From Corynespora cassiicola (taxonomy: Eukaryota; Ascomycota; Dothideomycetes; Pleosporales; Corynesporascaceae): a stretch of 64,000 bases of DNA. Below the pieces are notes generated by a model that was not told the DNA's origin, did not search any database, and worked only from the letters and a program-made list of their open reading frames with translations. The stretch covers positions 1,922,001 through 1,986,000 of the forward strand of contig JAEUWY010000002.1 in assembly GCA_022059125.1 (NCBI GenBank). The letters run 5' to 3'. The position numbers were made by a program, and so were the translations under genes. Within the stretch, counting starts at the first letter, position 1, and every line of letters starts with the position of its first letter. Shown here piece after piece: positions 11,696-23,220 of the stretch.

Positions 11696-11830
11696 CTGGA
11701 GATGTGGGTGTTATAGAGCTTATCGAAATAAGTAGCTTGAGAGAGGTTTGAGAGAAGCTTTCTTACAGGCGGGCGTCGTACTTGATTTATAACATTATTC
11801 TTAGCCTGCAAATTTTAGTCTTTATTTTAA
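11696..11830 (-). pseudogene. RIP-like mutated copy of part of the coiled-coil gene
   Basis: The sequence parallels 2573-2690 of the coiled-coil gene in the same orientation. Shared blocks include a 15-base match, GGCGGGCGTCGTACT, and aligned flanks such as ATGTGGGTGTTATAGAGCTT against ATGTGGGCGTTGTAGAGCTC. Most differences are C to T or G to A, which is what repeat-induced point mutation produces in ascomycetes. A second weak match is GACCTCGGGCG near 11975, also found at 4268-4278. It cannot encode a protein. Confidence 0.6.
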
Positions 11831-13314
11831 TACTGTTTTTTTAAGTTTACTGTTTTTTGAAACTTTATGTAAACTAGAAACATACCTCTCTATCCCAAAT
11901 TCCAATGTTTCGAGAGTGTTCTGCCACGTCTTATCGTTATATTACGTGATTATCTCTAATACCTTTTTGGGGACCTCGGGCGCGTCCAGAGCTACCACCG
12001 CCACACCCTTCCACCCTTTTGCGTAGCGTTGCGACATCGCGCAATGCCTTCTTGATCCTTCGCTTCATGTATTACGCGCAACGCATATGCTATCGCCATT
12101 CCCTCGAGTCGCTTCATACATGTGATTCTCGCGATGCCCCTACGCTAAGCCTACGTCGCGCAGCTCATTCGTCGACCTCACTACCTTCGCTCCATAGCAT
12201 TGATCGTACCGCGCAGTTACATAATATAGCATGGTCTCACGCACAACCTGTCCGTCTCATAGTTAGGGCGAGGGCTTGGGAGAAGTGTCTCCTCTCGTGG
12301 CCAAGCGACGATGCGAAAATGCTGCGATCCGCCAATTCCTCGAGACCAAGAGACCTTGCGCAGCGTTCCTCTGTTGATCCAAGTCAATGCCTGCGGCAAT
12401 GAATCTCTTACCGGACCCAGGGCCTCTATTATGCAGAGAAATAGCATTGTCAGATGGTACATCACGGAAATTCGGGACAAGCATGAGTGGAAGACGTTGA
12501 GCATCTCCATCGGTACGGCATCTAGAATGTCGGCTAGCACAAAAATGCGGGCGCCAATGGCGAGTAAAGAGAGAGGGGGCGATTCTGACAATTTCCCACG
12601 ACATGTTGACCTACGCGGTGTCAGCTATGACTATGCATGGAATCCAGGAACTCAAGTGCGTGTGCGTGCGTGTGCGATATGTCGACTACGATCGCAAAGC
12701 TGTCAAATAGTTCGAATTCCTTGGGGTGGTATGCTTTTTGCACCAATCTATGATTCTAGCAGGCTTGTATGAGGTTTGATGAGGAACTTCACAAATGGAA
12801 GAGGTTGTGAGGCTGCTGTCTCGAACGCGTAGTAACATATTAATGTCACCCTTTGATGATGATGTTAGGGCCTAACTACAACAATCATCCGTCTTTGAGG
12901 CCATTCCGCTTCAGAACCACGACGGCCACAAACCACAAGATCGAGCCTGAAGAGCATCTTGATGGCACTTTTCTCTCTCCTCTTTTTATCTTTTCACTTG
13001 CACATATCGGTGCCCTCATGGAGATTGTTCTGCCGCTTCTGGCTTTCCTGCCGTCCATGGGATTCCTGTTGCTAATTAATTAATTGTATATAACAAATGG
13101 TGATCAGGATGCTCTACTTCCTTGTTATTATCACCTCTTTTTTCCTTTCGTCTATGGATACAATGGCATTAGTCGCGCTACCTCATTGCTACTGTTCTTT
13201 ATAACTGCCTACACTTGACTTTCTAGTCTTATCGTAGGCCTGAACCAATACAGCCAGCTTGTGAATTAATCGAGGGTAAGATCTAGCTATCGACAAGCGG
13301 AGTCAAACAGCTTT

Positions 13315-14319
13315 TCACATTGAGAACTTGTTATTATGTAAATACGTATAATCCTTCATTGCCTCAGTCACCCACACGCTTAACTGTGTGCCCAATTCCT
13401 CACCGAACTCTTCTATCCATTTGGTCTTTTCCTTCTCAATATTGATTTTCGATGACGTTTTGTCCTTACGTACACCGGTAGATGTTTCAAGGGTAGCCAT
13501 AAACTCTTTGTGTTGCGCATTACAGGCTTGAGTTGCAGCAATCTCTTCAGCCGAAGAAGTCGCGGTCCAGGTGAACTTCAACTTCGAGGGGTCGAAGCCA
13601 ATATTCTTGCTGAAGCTGATGATCAAATTTGGATCTGTCATTATGTCGTCTGCGTCTAGAACAATCCCGCGTATACCAAATGCTTTGATATAGCAGTCGT
13701 ACAGAGACCGTGTCCAGTGATAGGTGTTGACTATGGCGGCTTGCTGCAGGACTTTTGTCTTGCTAGATTCTGGACCGCCAATTACACGGCAATAGGAAGA
13801 AAAGGCCAATGCCGGATGTCGGATGAGAAATATCGGAAAGCATTGCTTTAAAAAGTCGTCCGGCAACAACGTGTTGTTCAACAGAGTACGCTCATTTTCT
13901 AGTTGTCCCGCGCGAGAAATCGACCATGGAGCCTCTTGCTCTAGGTTTGTGCCAGAGAAGAAGCAATATTGGGCAACTGGATCCGCAATCGATATGGTGT
14001 GCTCTCGAAAGAAGGCCATCTTTCCTGCAGTCTCGGCGCAATTAACGTACTCCATCAGTTCACTCAGTCCTTCTCTGTATCTCCTCTTTAAGATTTTTTG
14101 CTCATCTTTCGACCAGTCGCAGACTCTTCTCGCTTGGCCCCGATCATCGAACTGCAATTTGATTGCTGGCGTGAAGATATGGTTTGGTATGTGTGACACT
14201 GATTGCGAAAGAATATTGGGCTGCTCGTCGATGTTCAATATTTTCAGAAGGAGATTGGACGCAGTACGCGGGTGCGAAAAAAGTGCCAGGCTACGGCAGT
14301 CTTTTGTTGCTGTTGACAT
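13315..14319 (-). CDS. Sulfotransferase-like P-loop protein
   Basis: A single exon of 334 residues starts at the first true ATG (14319). The N-terminal sequence LALFSHPRTASNLLLKIL is the phosphate-binding loop seen in fungal sulfotransferase-family proteins (compare HPRSGT in classic PAPS-binding sulfotransferases). FLIRHPALAFSSYCR in the middle corresponds to the second cofactor-binding segment (RDPR-like). The C-terminal quarter is helical and charged. Such proteins often sit in fungal metabolite clusters, where they may sulfate a product, but many have unproven activity. It is the left-most gene of the metabolic cluster and is transcribed towards the decayed region. No signal peptide or membrane helix is visible. 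Confidence 0.75.
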   Translation of the reverse strand: MSTATKDCRSLALFSHPRTASNLLLKILNIDEQPNILSQSVSHIPNHIFTPAIKLQFDDRGQARRVCDWSKDEQKILKRRYREGLSELMEYVNCAETAGKMAFFREHTISIADPVAQYCFFSGTNLEQEAPWSISRAGQLENERTLLNNTLLPDDFLKQCFPIFLIRHPALAFSSYCRVIGGPESSKTKVLQQAAIVNTYHWTRSLYDCYIKAFGIRGIVLDADDIMTDPNLIISFSKNIGFDPSKLKFTWTATSSAEEIAATQACNAQHKEFMATLETSTGVRKDKTSSKINIEKEKTKWIEEFGEELGTQLSVWVTEAMKDYTYLHNNKFSM

Positions 14320-14795
14320 TTTCAAGTATTTCTGACGCCGATAAATTAAACCATTAGTCCCAACACCGGAACAGCCTTTTTATACCCTATATCGAGCATC
14401 TTTACATGTTTTCTTTTATCATACGTGTCTGATGAGAAAAGAAAATTGAATGGGCAACTGACTTACTTTTAAAGGATTAATTGTTTTTTCTTGAATTTGT
14501 CCAATACTTTAATATACCACACAGCTCAGCTGCAGGTTAACAGCTCTTTCTTCTTCCTGTTAAATTCTCTTATATTCCTTTGTCTCTACTATTTACAATC
14601 ATAATTTCATTGTCGCTCAGCATGCCTGAGAAGAAAGGGAATTGCCAGCTTACGAGACCTCGCTAAATTTGAATAATGAGAGGAAGAAGAAACTGTCACT
14701 CTTAGATATCAATATTCCATTCCAATACATATCTGGCACAATCGCATGTTTTTTCGATATAGAATGCATTTTTTTGGCAATGGAGACACGGTACA
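14320..14795. other. Intergenic
   Basis: This AT-rich gap holds the upstream region of the sulfotransferase-like gene and the 3' flank of the UGT gene. I see no coding or RNA signal. Confidence 0.5.
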
Positions 14796-16696
14796 TCAAA
14801 TCCCAAAACGATCTAAGAAAGCAGAAAGATGTTCCCTAGCTCTTCCGCTCGATTCTGACCAGGCAAGTGCAAGCTTGTCCCCTACGTCTTCAGAATTCTT
14901 GCGCTTCCTTTGGCCTATAGCTGTCTGTGTCGCAAGAATGACTTGTTCAACTTCGATCCTCCACTCGTTGGTACCCATGGATAACTCCGCGCTAGGCCGA
15001 GGTCCTATTACAGGACAACAATTTGATCGCATTTTTGTAAGCTCGAACCCAACATCAAGATTCCGAGCCATGTGAGCAATGTTCAAGGGTTGGTCTACGG
15101 CAAAAGGCCAGCCAATCCTATTGTAGATCAGCAACGTCACTTGGATATTTTGATTTTCATACTGACATGGGAACGCCCTGGGTAAGCGCCTCTATCACAC
15201 CATTTGCTCCTCCGTGTGTGACGAACCACCCACATGCCTGAAAATTTCAATAGCCGTTATTATAATTGAGGGCGTAGGAGATATTATTTCTCTGACATAC
15301 CTCATGGGCTAGGACCGCCTGTTGTGGGACGAAAGGTAAAATGATCCCATGTCCTGAGTTTTCATATTTCCTCTTCATACTATCAGGCAGACTTGCACTA
15401 GGATAGGCTTGAGCAAGTATCTAGATCATATGTCAGTGAGGGAAAGCTTTGAAAACTGATGGTCTGCATCTTCTACTTACGAAAGGATGCTGGTGATTAC
15501 TCAGAGTATGTAGCAATGTGTCTAGGTCTTCTAACGATAATGGCCTATACAGAATAGGTTAAAGGATTTTGTTAAATGTATTTCACTGGGCCATTTTCTT
15601 ACCAATGCTCTGTTCCAAAGCTGATGTAGAAGACACTATGCTTCCCGTGCGACGCCAAGCATTCGTCCAAGAATTGCATAGCTGTAGCTCCACAGCAATT
15701 TGGAGCTGTTTCAATCTCAACTTCAATCGCTTTGGCAGAGAACTCGCGAGTCCCGGGAATTAGCGGAACCATGGGGCCAACATGAAAGGTTCTTCGACTT
15801 TTATGGCTGAAAATCCAGGCAGATATTGCATCGAGACATTTCTCACTGTCATATTCTGGAGCACATGTTGTTAAAAGGCCGTCTGATTTCTCCGCAAACC
15901 TAAATTGTCAGTGATAAAAATCATAGTCAATGATCGATCCATCTACCTTGTCATCATAGCCTCGGCAATCCGAATTTTCGATGCCTTGTCCCCCAAATAT
16001 TGAGGGTTCAACTCATAACAAGTCATTGGAGGCATTCCTGGAATCCTTATGCAATCATTGCAATCATGTCCCTGACGATTAATAGGCTCTCCAGACCTTC
16101 CACCGCTGATGGAAGGGCCACACATATGGATAAAGCCGGCAGAAAATGCCATCATCCATTGAATAATAGGTGGAGGCGATGGCTCAGATCGAATGATCTC
16201 TAGCCATGATAGTTGGAAGCCCTTTAGTTGTAAGCTTAATTATCGAATACACCCAGGAACTAGAGCCTCAATTACATCCAAAATTACAAGCGAAGGCTTA
16301 GAAGCCATTGCTGTTTGTGACAACTTGTAGCTACACTGGACTGGCTCCTGATTGGTGAGAGCTTTCCAGGAACGCCGGAATGAGTCGTCCAGTGTCTCAC
16401 TCTTTCCCTCAAACATCTGTAAGCCGACAATTCTACCGTTGATATAAGCATAAAAATCAATAAAGGGTGTAATAAAATCGATAAACACCTGATAATATGT
16501 CTTACCTGATTTTAGAATTAGGTCTTGAGCTTTCCACATCTGTGCTTCTCGAAACCTCCTGCGTAACCCTTTCCACAGTCTCCCCCAGACTGGCAACGAG
16601 AATTGTTATGATTACATCTCGTGAAGATGCTATGCGGGAGGCTAGAATGCACATTGACCGCAAATGACCTGAATACTGTATTGAGTTTACGATCAT
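14796..16696 (-). CDS. UDP-glycosyltransferase (GT1 family)
   Basis: Eight exons can be read on the minus strand: 16506-16696, 16276-16432, 15947-16221, 15603-15899, 15481-15544, 15301-15420, 15167-15237 and 14796-15117. They give 498 residues with all phases agreeing. The N-terminus carries YSGHLRSMCILASRI, the acceptor-side Rossmann start of fungal UGTs. The C-terminal donor-binding half has FYISFGTEHWP, then FVPQQAVLAHEACGWFVTHG (the UGT signature, His in THGG), followed by GVPMIGWPFAVDQPLNIAHM. The family transfers a sugar from a UDP-sugar, usually glucose, to small hydrophobic acceptors. There is no C-terminal membrane anchor, so it is probably cytosolic. It diverges from the first FAD monooxygenase, suggesting joint expression. 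Confidence 0.88.
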
Positions 16697-17111
16697 GCTG
16701 TGAGGAAATTCCTACATACTCCAATTTGCTTTGCAAGATAGAATGATGTGTCGAAGCGACATGACGGAAGTTGCCATATTTTCTGAAATGGATATCATTT
16801 TTCTGAAGACTGATTTTGCAATACCTGAAAGCTTTAAAAAGACAGATCAAAATTTGGAGATGTGTAGGTTGATAACCGCATAGGTTTGAGCAAGAAAGCT
16901 GAGTGCTCCAATTAAAGTACATTAATACGTGCATATGACCGTAATGGGCATGACGCGTGATCTGCCAACGCATGCAGGCTTTCTCATATACTATTTCAGA
17001 AATGGAAGCGCTTATTTGGCCAGCGTATTTGTAGAGGCACAGAGAAATGCCGCCAAAAGTTGACCATCTTCCATCACACTTCCAGCGCGCTTGCTCCATA
17101 ATTTGCGGGCA
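16697..17111. promoter_or_regulatory. Divergent promoter region between UGT and FAD monooxygenase
   Basis: About 415 bases lie between the two divergent starts. It must hold both promoters; no specific sites could be assigned by eye. Confidence 0.45.
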
Positions 17112-18603
17112 ATGACTCTTGAATCTAGACCTGAGCTAAAAGTTGCAATCTGGTACATTATTCTGGATTTTCTTTTTAGAAATTCAGCTAACAGTTGGTA
17201 GTGGAGGTGGAATTGCCGGTTTGACTGTCGCAGCTTTCCTTGCCGAACGTCCTGATATACAGGTTCACGTATTCGAGAGCAAACCTGAAATTCGAGCGAT
17301 TGGCTCAGGAATTGCCATATGGAAAAGATTTTGGGATATCATTGAGAATTTTGTGGATTTTGAACAGCAATGTATTCACCGTGGTCTAAGAGTCCAGTCA
17401 TGGTCAGAAGGTAAGTCCAAAAAACGTATTCTCTCGTTTTTATGTCTTCCTTATACAGCTCTCACTGAAATTTCTGCAACTCCAGTGAATGGCCCAGTTC
17501 TTCGAAAAGCCGATAGCATTGAAGGTGGACACAACTTTTCCAAAATACCACATGGGCCCCGACTTATCCCTCGAGATGATCTTCTCGACATTCTTCGCAT
17601 TCACGCCGAGGCTAAAAGGTGTTATATAAACACGAACAAAAAAATGACTTCATATGCACAAGGCAACTCGGGGAGAGTAATCCTATCCTTTGAAGACAAC
17701 ACTAGCTTCACGGCTGATCTCCTTATTGGTGCTGACGGAGTTCATTCACGTGTGCGCCAGCATATGTTTTCAGGAAACAACGTCTTATCGCTTCCAAAGT
17801 TCAGCGGCCAGTTCGCGTACAGAATGAGCTGCCCGCGTGCTGAAGTTGAGAAACGATATCCCGATAACGTAGCGCTGCATGGGTTCAAGATTGTAAGTCA
17901 CCCGGCCAATTTAATAGCTCACTAATGCGACTGACAATTGGCGCAGTGGTGCGGGAAAGGACGACACATAACATCCAACACCGTCCGAGACGAAATTCAG
18001 ATGACAGCGTACGATAACGTTTTCGACGCCGACGGAGTTGCTCCTTCATTCAACGGCCCATGGGTTGCCGAGGTGCCCGCAGCGCAAATCGCCGAGCGTT
18101 ACGCCGATTGGGAGGCAGACCTGGTCAACCTCCTGCGAGTCCCAAAGACTGCATCGCGATGGGCAATTCACGTCGTAACCCCACTCCCAACATTTGTAGC
18201 TGACCGCGTGTGCCTGATCGGTGACGCAGCGCACGCCATGACTCCACACCAAGGGCTTGGCGGTGGTCAAGGAATAGAAGATGCATATATCTTGGCACGA
18301 CTACTGCAGAATCCATTGACCACTGCGTCGGTTTTGCCCCAGGTACTGAAGATCTATGATTCTATTCGCCGACCAGCCTCCCAGGCCGTAGCCAACCAGT
18401 CGTTTACTAACGGGCTGACCTACGGATTCTTGGATACAAGGTTTTGCGGCGCCAAGCTGAGGGAGATTGGAGAAGAAGTAATCGAAAGCTGCTTCTGGCT
18501 CCTAGAGGATGAGGGTGCAGAAAAAGAATGGTTGAAAGCAAAGTCGCAATTCAATGCCCTGCTCGAAAACCCGAATTTTTTTTCATTGTCACACACATTA
18601 TGA
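17112..18603 (+). CDS. FAD-dependent monooxygenase, salicylate-hydroxylase-like (5' end uncertain)
   Basis: The main exons are about 17190-17410, 17486-17892 and 17947-18603, with clean introns 17411-17485 and 17893-17946. The product has the N-terminal dinucleotide motif GSGGGIAGLT, the DG motif GADGVHSRVR and the GD motif CLIGDAAHAMTPHQGLGGGQ, as in class A flavin aromatic hydroxylases of about 430 residues. ATG at 17112 gives MTLESRPELKVAI, just what should precede VGSGGG. However, the available donor (GTACAT at 17153) and acceptors do not join the frames, leaving a one-base mismatch. Either the first intron is unusual or a single-base lesion has hit the start. The rest is intact. Likely reaction: NAD(P)H-dependent hydroxylation, possibly decarboxylative, of an aromatic substrate in the cytosol. 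Confidence 0.78.
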
Positions 18604-18924
18604 ACAGTGGTCAAGATGATATCTAGGGAGTCAAATAAAATGCTTTACACTGCTGCCGGATTAAAACTCGATCGTGTAGTGCTCCCATGTCGGCACTATT
18701 AGCCTATCATCAGTTGGAGCAGATGCCCTTTAATACTGGGAGGTTCTTACATAATTGATGATATATATATGTTTAAGCAGCTATCCCCGGCCATCGGCTC
18801 TCTAACTATATAGTCATATCTTCGCCAAAAATACATACTATTGAACATTTGCCATTTCCTCTACACCATATCAGATCATTAGATCTTTGAAAAGAGCCCG
18901 GATTGCCATTGCTACTTGAGCACC
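18604..18924. promoter_or_regulatory. Intergenic/promoter of the PhyH-like gene
   Basis: An AT-rich gap ends in the start context CACCATGG at 18921-18928. A TATA-like ACTATATAG sits near 18806. No gene is visible. Confidence 0.4.
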
Positions 18925-19836
18925 ATGGCTTCTTACCAAGTCCAATACATCGACGTACCAGAAGAGGAGCGGAATGTTCGCATGCCCAGCGCAGAAACGG
19001 TCGGTGCTGCAGTCTCCATCATTCATCGGGATGGCATTGTAGTCATACGAAATGTTGTCGACAAGCCCTCAATCGCAAAAGTCAACTCAGTGCTCATCGA
19101 ACAATCCGAACGACTGTCACAAGATCCATCCACACATTTCAATCAAGACAAGGCTGCCCGCAATATCTCACAACAACCACCTACCACCCCAGAGCTCATG
19201 TTTGACTCTATCTGGGCCAACCCCTTCGCAGCAAGCATCAGCGCAGCGATTCTAGGTCCAAATCCACGGGTGCATTATGTGAACGGAAACACGGCACTAC
19301 GCTCAGAAGAGAGACAAACTGTCCATGCAGACCTTGACCACAACCATCTGCGTTTTCCTTTTGCCTTGGTGGCAAATTACTATCTCACTGACACATGCCC
19401 GATCAACGGCGGAACCGAAGTGTGGGTCGGAAGTCACCGTGACACGAGCATTGCTGATCATGTCGAATCTCGCGATGCACCGGGAGGACTATCAAGTATC
19501 AAGCCCAGTCTTGTTAAGGAAAGGATGGAACAAGCCCCGCCTGTGCAGATTTCGGTCAACGCGGGCGACCTCGTACTTCGGGATGTGCGGTTGTGGCATG
19601 CTGGGATGCCCAATCGCACTAATAATCCCCGCATCATGCTCGCATTTCTTATTTTTCCTTGGTGGTACCAGACACCCATGAAAATAGTGCTTCCAGCGAC
19701 AGCCAAGCCGTTGCTGAGTAGATGGACCGAGGAAACAGGGCTGGAGTTTGAAGTACAGTGGCTGGAAGAGGGTGAAAAGCCCGCGAAATTCTTTGTAACT
19801 ACTGCCTCCGCCAATAGACAGCTGGTCTATGGCTGA
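18925..19836 (+). CDS. Phytanoyl-CoA dioxygenase (PhyH)-family Fe(II)/2OG oxygenase
   Basis: A single exon of 303 residues. I chose ATG 18925 because its context, CACCATGG, is a strong fungal start and the protein begins in the usual place. The iron-binding triad is visible: His134 and Asp136 in VHADLDHN, and His225 in LRLWHAGMPN-like sequence, followed by Arg in NNPRIM, which would bind 2-oxoglutarate. GTEVWVGSHR between them is the typical PhyH loop. Fungal PhyH proteins in clusters hydroxylate, desaturate or open rings in small metabolites. No targeting signal is obvious. It lies between the FAD monooxygenase and the beta-glucosidase on the same strand. Confidence 0.85.
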   Translation: MASYQVQYIDVPEEERNVRMPSAETVGAAVSIIHRDGIVVIRNVVDKPSIAKVNSVLIEQSERLSQDPSTHFNQDKAARNISQQPPTTPELMFDSIWANPFAASISAAILGPNPRVHYVNGNTALRSEERQTVHADLDHNHLRFPFALVANYYLTDTCPINGGTEVWVGSHRDTSIADHVESRDAPGGLSSIKPSLVKERMEQAPPVQISVNAGDLVLRDVRLWHAGMPNRTNNPRIMLAFLIFPWWYQTPMKIVLPATAKPLLSRWTEETGLEFEVQWLEEGEKPAKFFVTTASANRQLVYG

Positions 19837-20135
19837 GCAATACAATCCTACAGCGCTTAACTGTCTCAAAGCGACACTAGTGATAGAGATGCATATCATG
19901 TATGACCAAGTGGAATAATTTAGCAAATGACCCATCCAATCCAAAAAGGAATTATCATACATGCATGCATGAGCAAAAACCACAGAGTTTTCTGTGTTTA
20001 GTATTAGAAAACATGTGAGGTAATTTGAAACAAGACTTGTTAGCAAAGTTCCGCGACAGAATCACGACAGCCGAATTTGGAGGACAGGTCCAAGAATTCA
20101 CTGAAGCCTCCCTTCGCCCCACGAGATCTATCACA

Positions 20136-22885
20136 ATGGCAGACATCGATGTCGAAAAAGTACTTTCGCAGCTTTCAATTGCTGAAAAATGTGACATCAC
20201 ATCTGGTAGAGTTTCTCTATCCTATTGTGATTTTGATTTCTGTCGGCTGACTCGATTCAAGGACTTGATTTTGCCCACACGCTTCCTATCCCACGTCTAG
20301 GCATCCCACCACTAAGAACCAGCGATGGCCCTAATACAGTACGCGGTACACGCTTCTTCAATTCAACTCCAACAATATGCCTTCCAGCCGGGCCTGCGCT
20401 TGCAGCGACTTGGAACAGAGCGTTGCTCCAAGACATTGGAGGCTTGTTAGCAGACGAATCGATTGCTAAAGGGTCACATGTATTATTGGCACCATGTGTA
20501 AATATACCGCGATCGCCACTAGGAGGGAGAGGTCATGAAGCATTCGGGGAGGACCCTCTTCTCGCTGGTGTGCTTGCAGGGCATATGTGCATTGGTATCC
20601 AAGAAAAGGGCATCATTGCGACGCCAAAACACTTTTTGTGTTCGGATCAAGAGCAGGGTTGCTTTAGTATGAACTGTATTGTCACTGAACGTGCACTACG
20701 TGAGATGTACCTGATGCCTTTCATGTTAGCTATCAAGATTGGCGATCCAGGAGCTATCATGGCCGCATACAACAAGATCAACGGGGTTCATGTTACCGAA
20801 GACAGGAGAATCCTCCATGAAATCTTAAGAGAGGAGTGGGGTTTTCGCGGGTTGGTCATGAGCGATTGGTATGGTCCCCCCTCTTTCTTAATTCCATTTG
20901 TGCCCTATCACAACGTTGGACAGAAACTTGCCCAAAGCTTCTTTCATTATATCTCTATCATGATCTTGGCTAACTATGATGATGACAGGCATGGTCTCTA
21001 CGCGACTACATCTCCTATACGAGCGGGATTGGACCTTGAGATGCCAGGCCCCAATCAGTGGAGGGGTAAAAGTCTAGCGCATTCGCTCTTGGCTAATCGA
21101 CTGAGCATCCATGACCTCGACAACTGTGTACGGCGTATTCTCAACATGGTCAAAGAAGCCGAACGCTCCAGGATCCCCGCAGAGGCACCCGAAATGCCTC
21201 TCAACCGCGAGCAAGACCGTCAACTGCTCCGTCGTGCAGCAGCAGAGTCAATCGTACTTTTAAAGAATGAGGGGAACATACTTCCACTAGATCCCAAGAA
21301 GCCTATTGCGGTGATTGGTCCCAACGCGGCTATTGCAGCATATAGAGGAGGTCGCATAGCCCATCTTCGGCCTTACTATACAGTGAGTCCTCTGGAGGCC
21401 ATTCGAAAGAGGAGTGAAAGTCCCGTCAGCTTTTCCCAGGGGATCTACAACCACAAAGAGAGACCCCTCTTAGGCCATCAGCTTCGTACTAGCACCGGCG
21501 AGCTGGGATTCGACATGTACATCTATACCGAGCCGCCGAATGCCCTGGATCGTAAGCCCGTAGATCACTATGAGTTCCTTAATTCCTGCGGGTACTTTCT
21601 CAACTATGAGAACCCAGACCGGATCGATGGTGAGAACTGGCATGTAGATATATCGGGCCGCCTTACAGCCACGGAATCAGGCCCATATGACTTTGGCGTT
21701 AGCGTTCAGGGCACTGCGAGCCTTTACGTGGACGGAGAGCTAGTAGTAGACAATACTAAAGATCAGCAATTCGGCGAAGGATTCTTTCGTGCGGGTACGG
21801 TGGAAAAGGTCGGCACTGTCAAGCTCGTTAAGGGGCAGACATACGATGTGCTTATCCATTGGGCTGGAGCTCACACTTCAGATCTTATTAAGAATTCTCC
21901 TCTTACATTTCACCCGGGAGGTATTCGCTTAGGGGGATGTTACCAAATGGATGTTTCGGCCTCCATTCGAGCCGCCGCAGAACTAGCGGGACAGGCGGAG
22001 CAGGTGGTTCTCCTCGCTGGTTTGATGGGTGACTGGGAGAATGAAGGCGCAGATAGGCCCAGCATGGACCTTCCAAAACACACCGACGACCTCATCAATA
22101 GCGTTCTTGACGCGAACCCCAAGACCGTGGTTTGCATCAGTTCAGGAAGCCCAGTGACAATGCCATGGGCGGATCGCACGAGTGCCTTGCTACACGTGTG
22201 GTATGGCGGTAACGAGACGGGGAATGCCATCAGCGACGTACTCTACGGCGATGTCAACCCGTCAGCCAAGCTACCGTTGTCGTTCCCGATACACTTGCGC
22301 GACAACCCAACATTTTTGTGCAGTCGAGCGGAGCGACGGCGCATCTTGTACGCGGAGGATGTTTACGTCGGATACCGCTTCTATGACTCAATGGAGAAGC
22401 CTGTCTTGTTTCCATTTGGACATGGGCTTTCTTATACAGATTTTCGTCTCTCGGATCTTCAATTCCAGGTTCACGGTGTCCGCGACAAAGCCATTATCGA
22501 GGTGCTAGTCAATGTGGAAAATGTAGGCTCTTATGACGGAGCCGAGGTTGTGCAGGTGTACATTGAGCCTCGGGATCCGAGTGTTGGACGACCGACTAAA
22601 GAACTAAAGGGTTTTGAGAAAGTCGGTGTCGTCAAACAGTCCGAAAAAACAGCCACAGTTTTGTTGGAGCTCAAGTATGCATTGGGATTCTGGGACGAGG
22701 CGGAGAATCGCTGGGTCTGTGAGAGTGGGGATTATGAGATACTTGTAGGAACAAGTAGTAGAGGAGAGATCCGAACGGGTCGCATCTCACATATGCACAT
22801 GGTATACGAAAAAGCGGTGAATGTCCCGATAACGTTGGCTGTCAGGATCGATCGTCTGTTGAATCGCCCGCAGAGGGATGCGTAA
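20136..22885 (+). CDS. GH3 beta-glucosidase with PA14 domain
   Basis: Exons 20136-20205, 20262-20868 and 20989-22885 give 857 residues. The order is GH3 N-terminal barrel, C-terminal GH3 domain interrupted by a PA14 module (about 21490-21900), and a fibronectin-III-like end. The nucleophile Asp lies in GLVMSDWHG, spliced across the second intron. GDWENEGADRPSMDLP holds the probable acid/base Glu, and GGRGHEAFGEDP the substrate-loop residues. It starts MADIDVEKVL with no signal peptide, like intracellular PA14-type fungal beta-glucosidases, so it probably cleaves glucosides inside the cell. The neighbouring UGT and ABC transporter suggest a glycosylation/deglycosylation cycle or use of imported glucosides. 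A truncated paralogue lies at 31445-32115. Confidence 0.92.
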
Positions 22886-22914
22886 GGGAACGCGGTCATG
22901 ATTTCTAGGCTCCA

Positions 22915-23220
22915 TCAGCTGTCACTTCCACTATCAAATCTAGAATCAACGCTGGTAACATTACCGATGAGTGACGAGATGGTAATATTGTATGCGTTTA
23001 CCGTGGCCAGGTCTTTCTGTATCGAAACCACCTTACACATCTCTTCGTTCAGGTCCTCGTCTGGGCCGACGATTCTGGGATTTTTACTCAAGTAGTAGGC
23101 CCGGCACAAATTGAATTCGATGATGCGCAACAAAGGGGTTTTGAATAGGGCTTGGCCCAGTGACATGATTATCAATAGGGCGCCGCATCCCCAGGCTGTG
23201 CGATATCTTGAAAATGACAT
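22915..23220 (-). pseudogene. N-terminal fragment of an MFS-type transporter
   Basis: From the ATG at 23220 a 101-residue frame reads LLIIMSLGQALFKTPLLRII, one hydrophobic helix, then CRAYYLSKNP and EEMCKVVSIQKDLATVNAY. That resembles the first helix and following loop of fungal MFS drug transporters (TP..RL.E...CR.YY). The frame ends after a further short hydrophobic part, and no later transmembrane segments follow downstream, where the GH3 gene ends. I read it as a truncated relic rather than a small protein, though a short membrane protein cannot be excluded. Confidence 0.5.

Larger units (their letters stand above)
11154..13314. other. AT-rich stretch with decayed gene fragments, no intact gene
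   Basis: Two recognisable relics lie here (listed separately, 11341-11402 and 11696-11830). Near 12.2-12.6 kb the minus strand shows coding-like pieces in two frames, such as GPGSGKRFIAAG and LLAIGARIFVLADILD, that never make a clean gene. They may be remains of a P-loop protein. Base composition swings from very AT-rich (11.8-11.95 kb) to normal. No RNA gene was recognised. Confidence 0.5.

Noticed and set aside
12311..12772. Plus-strand open frame of 153 codons in the decayed region
   Set aside because: Its content is mixed, with no hydrophobic core pattern; the opposite strand looks more coding-like but is itself broken.
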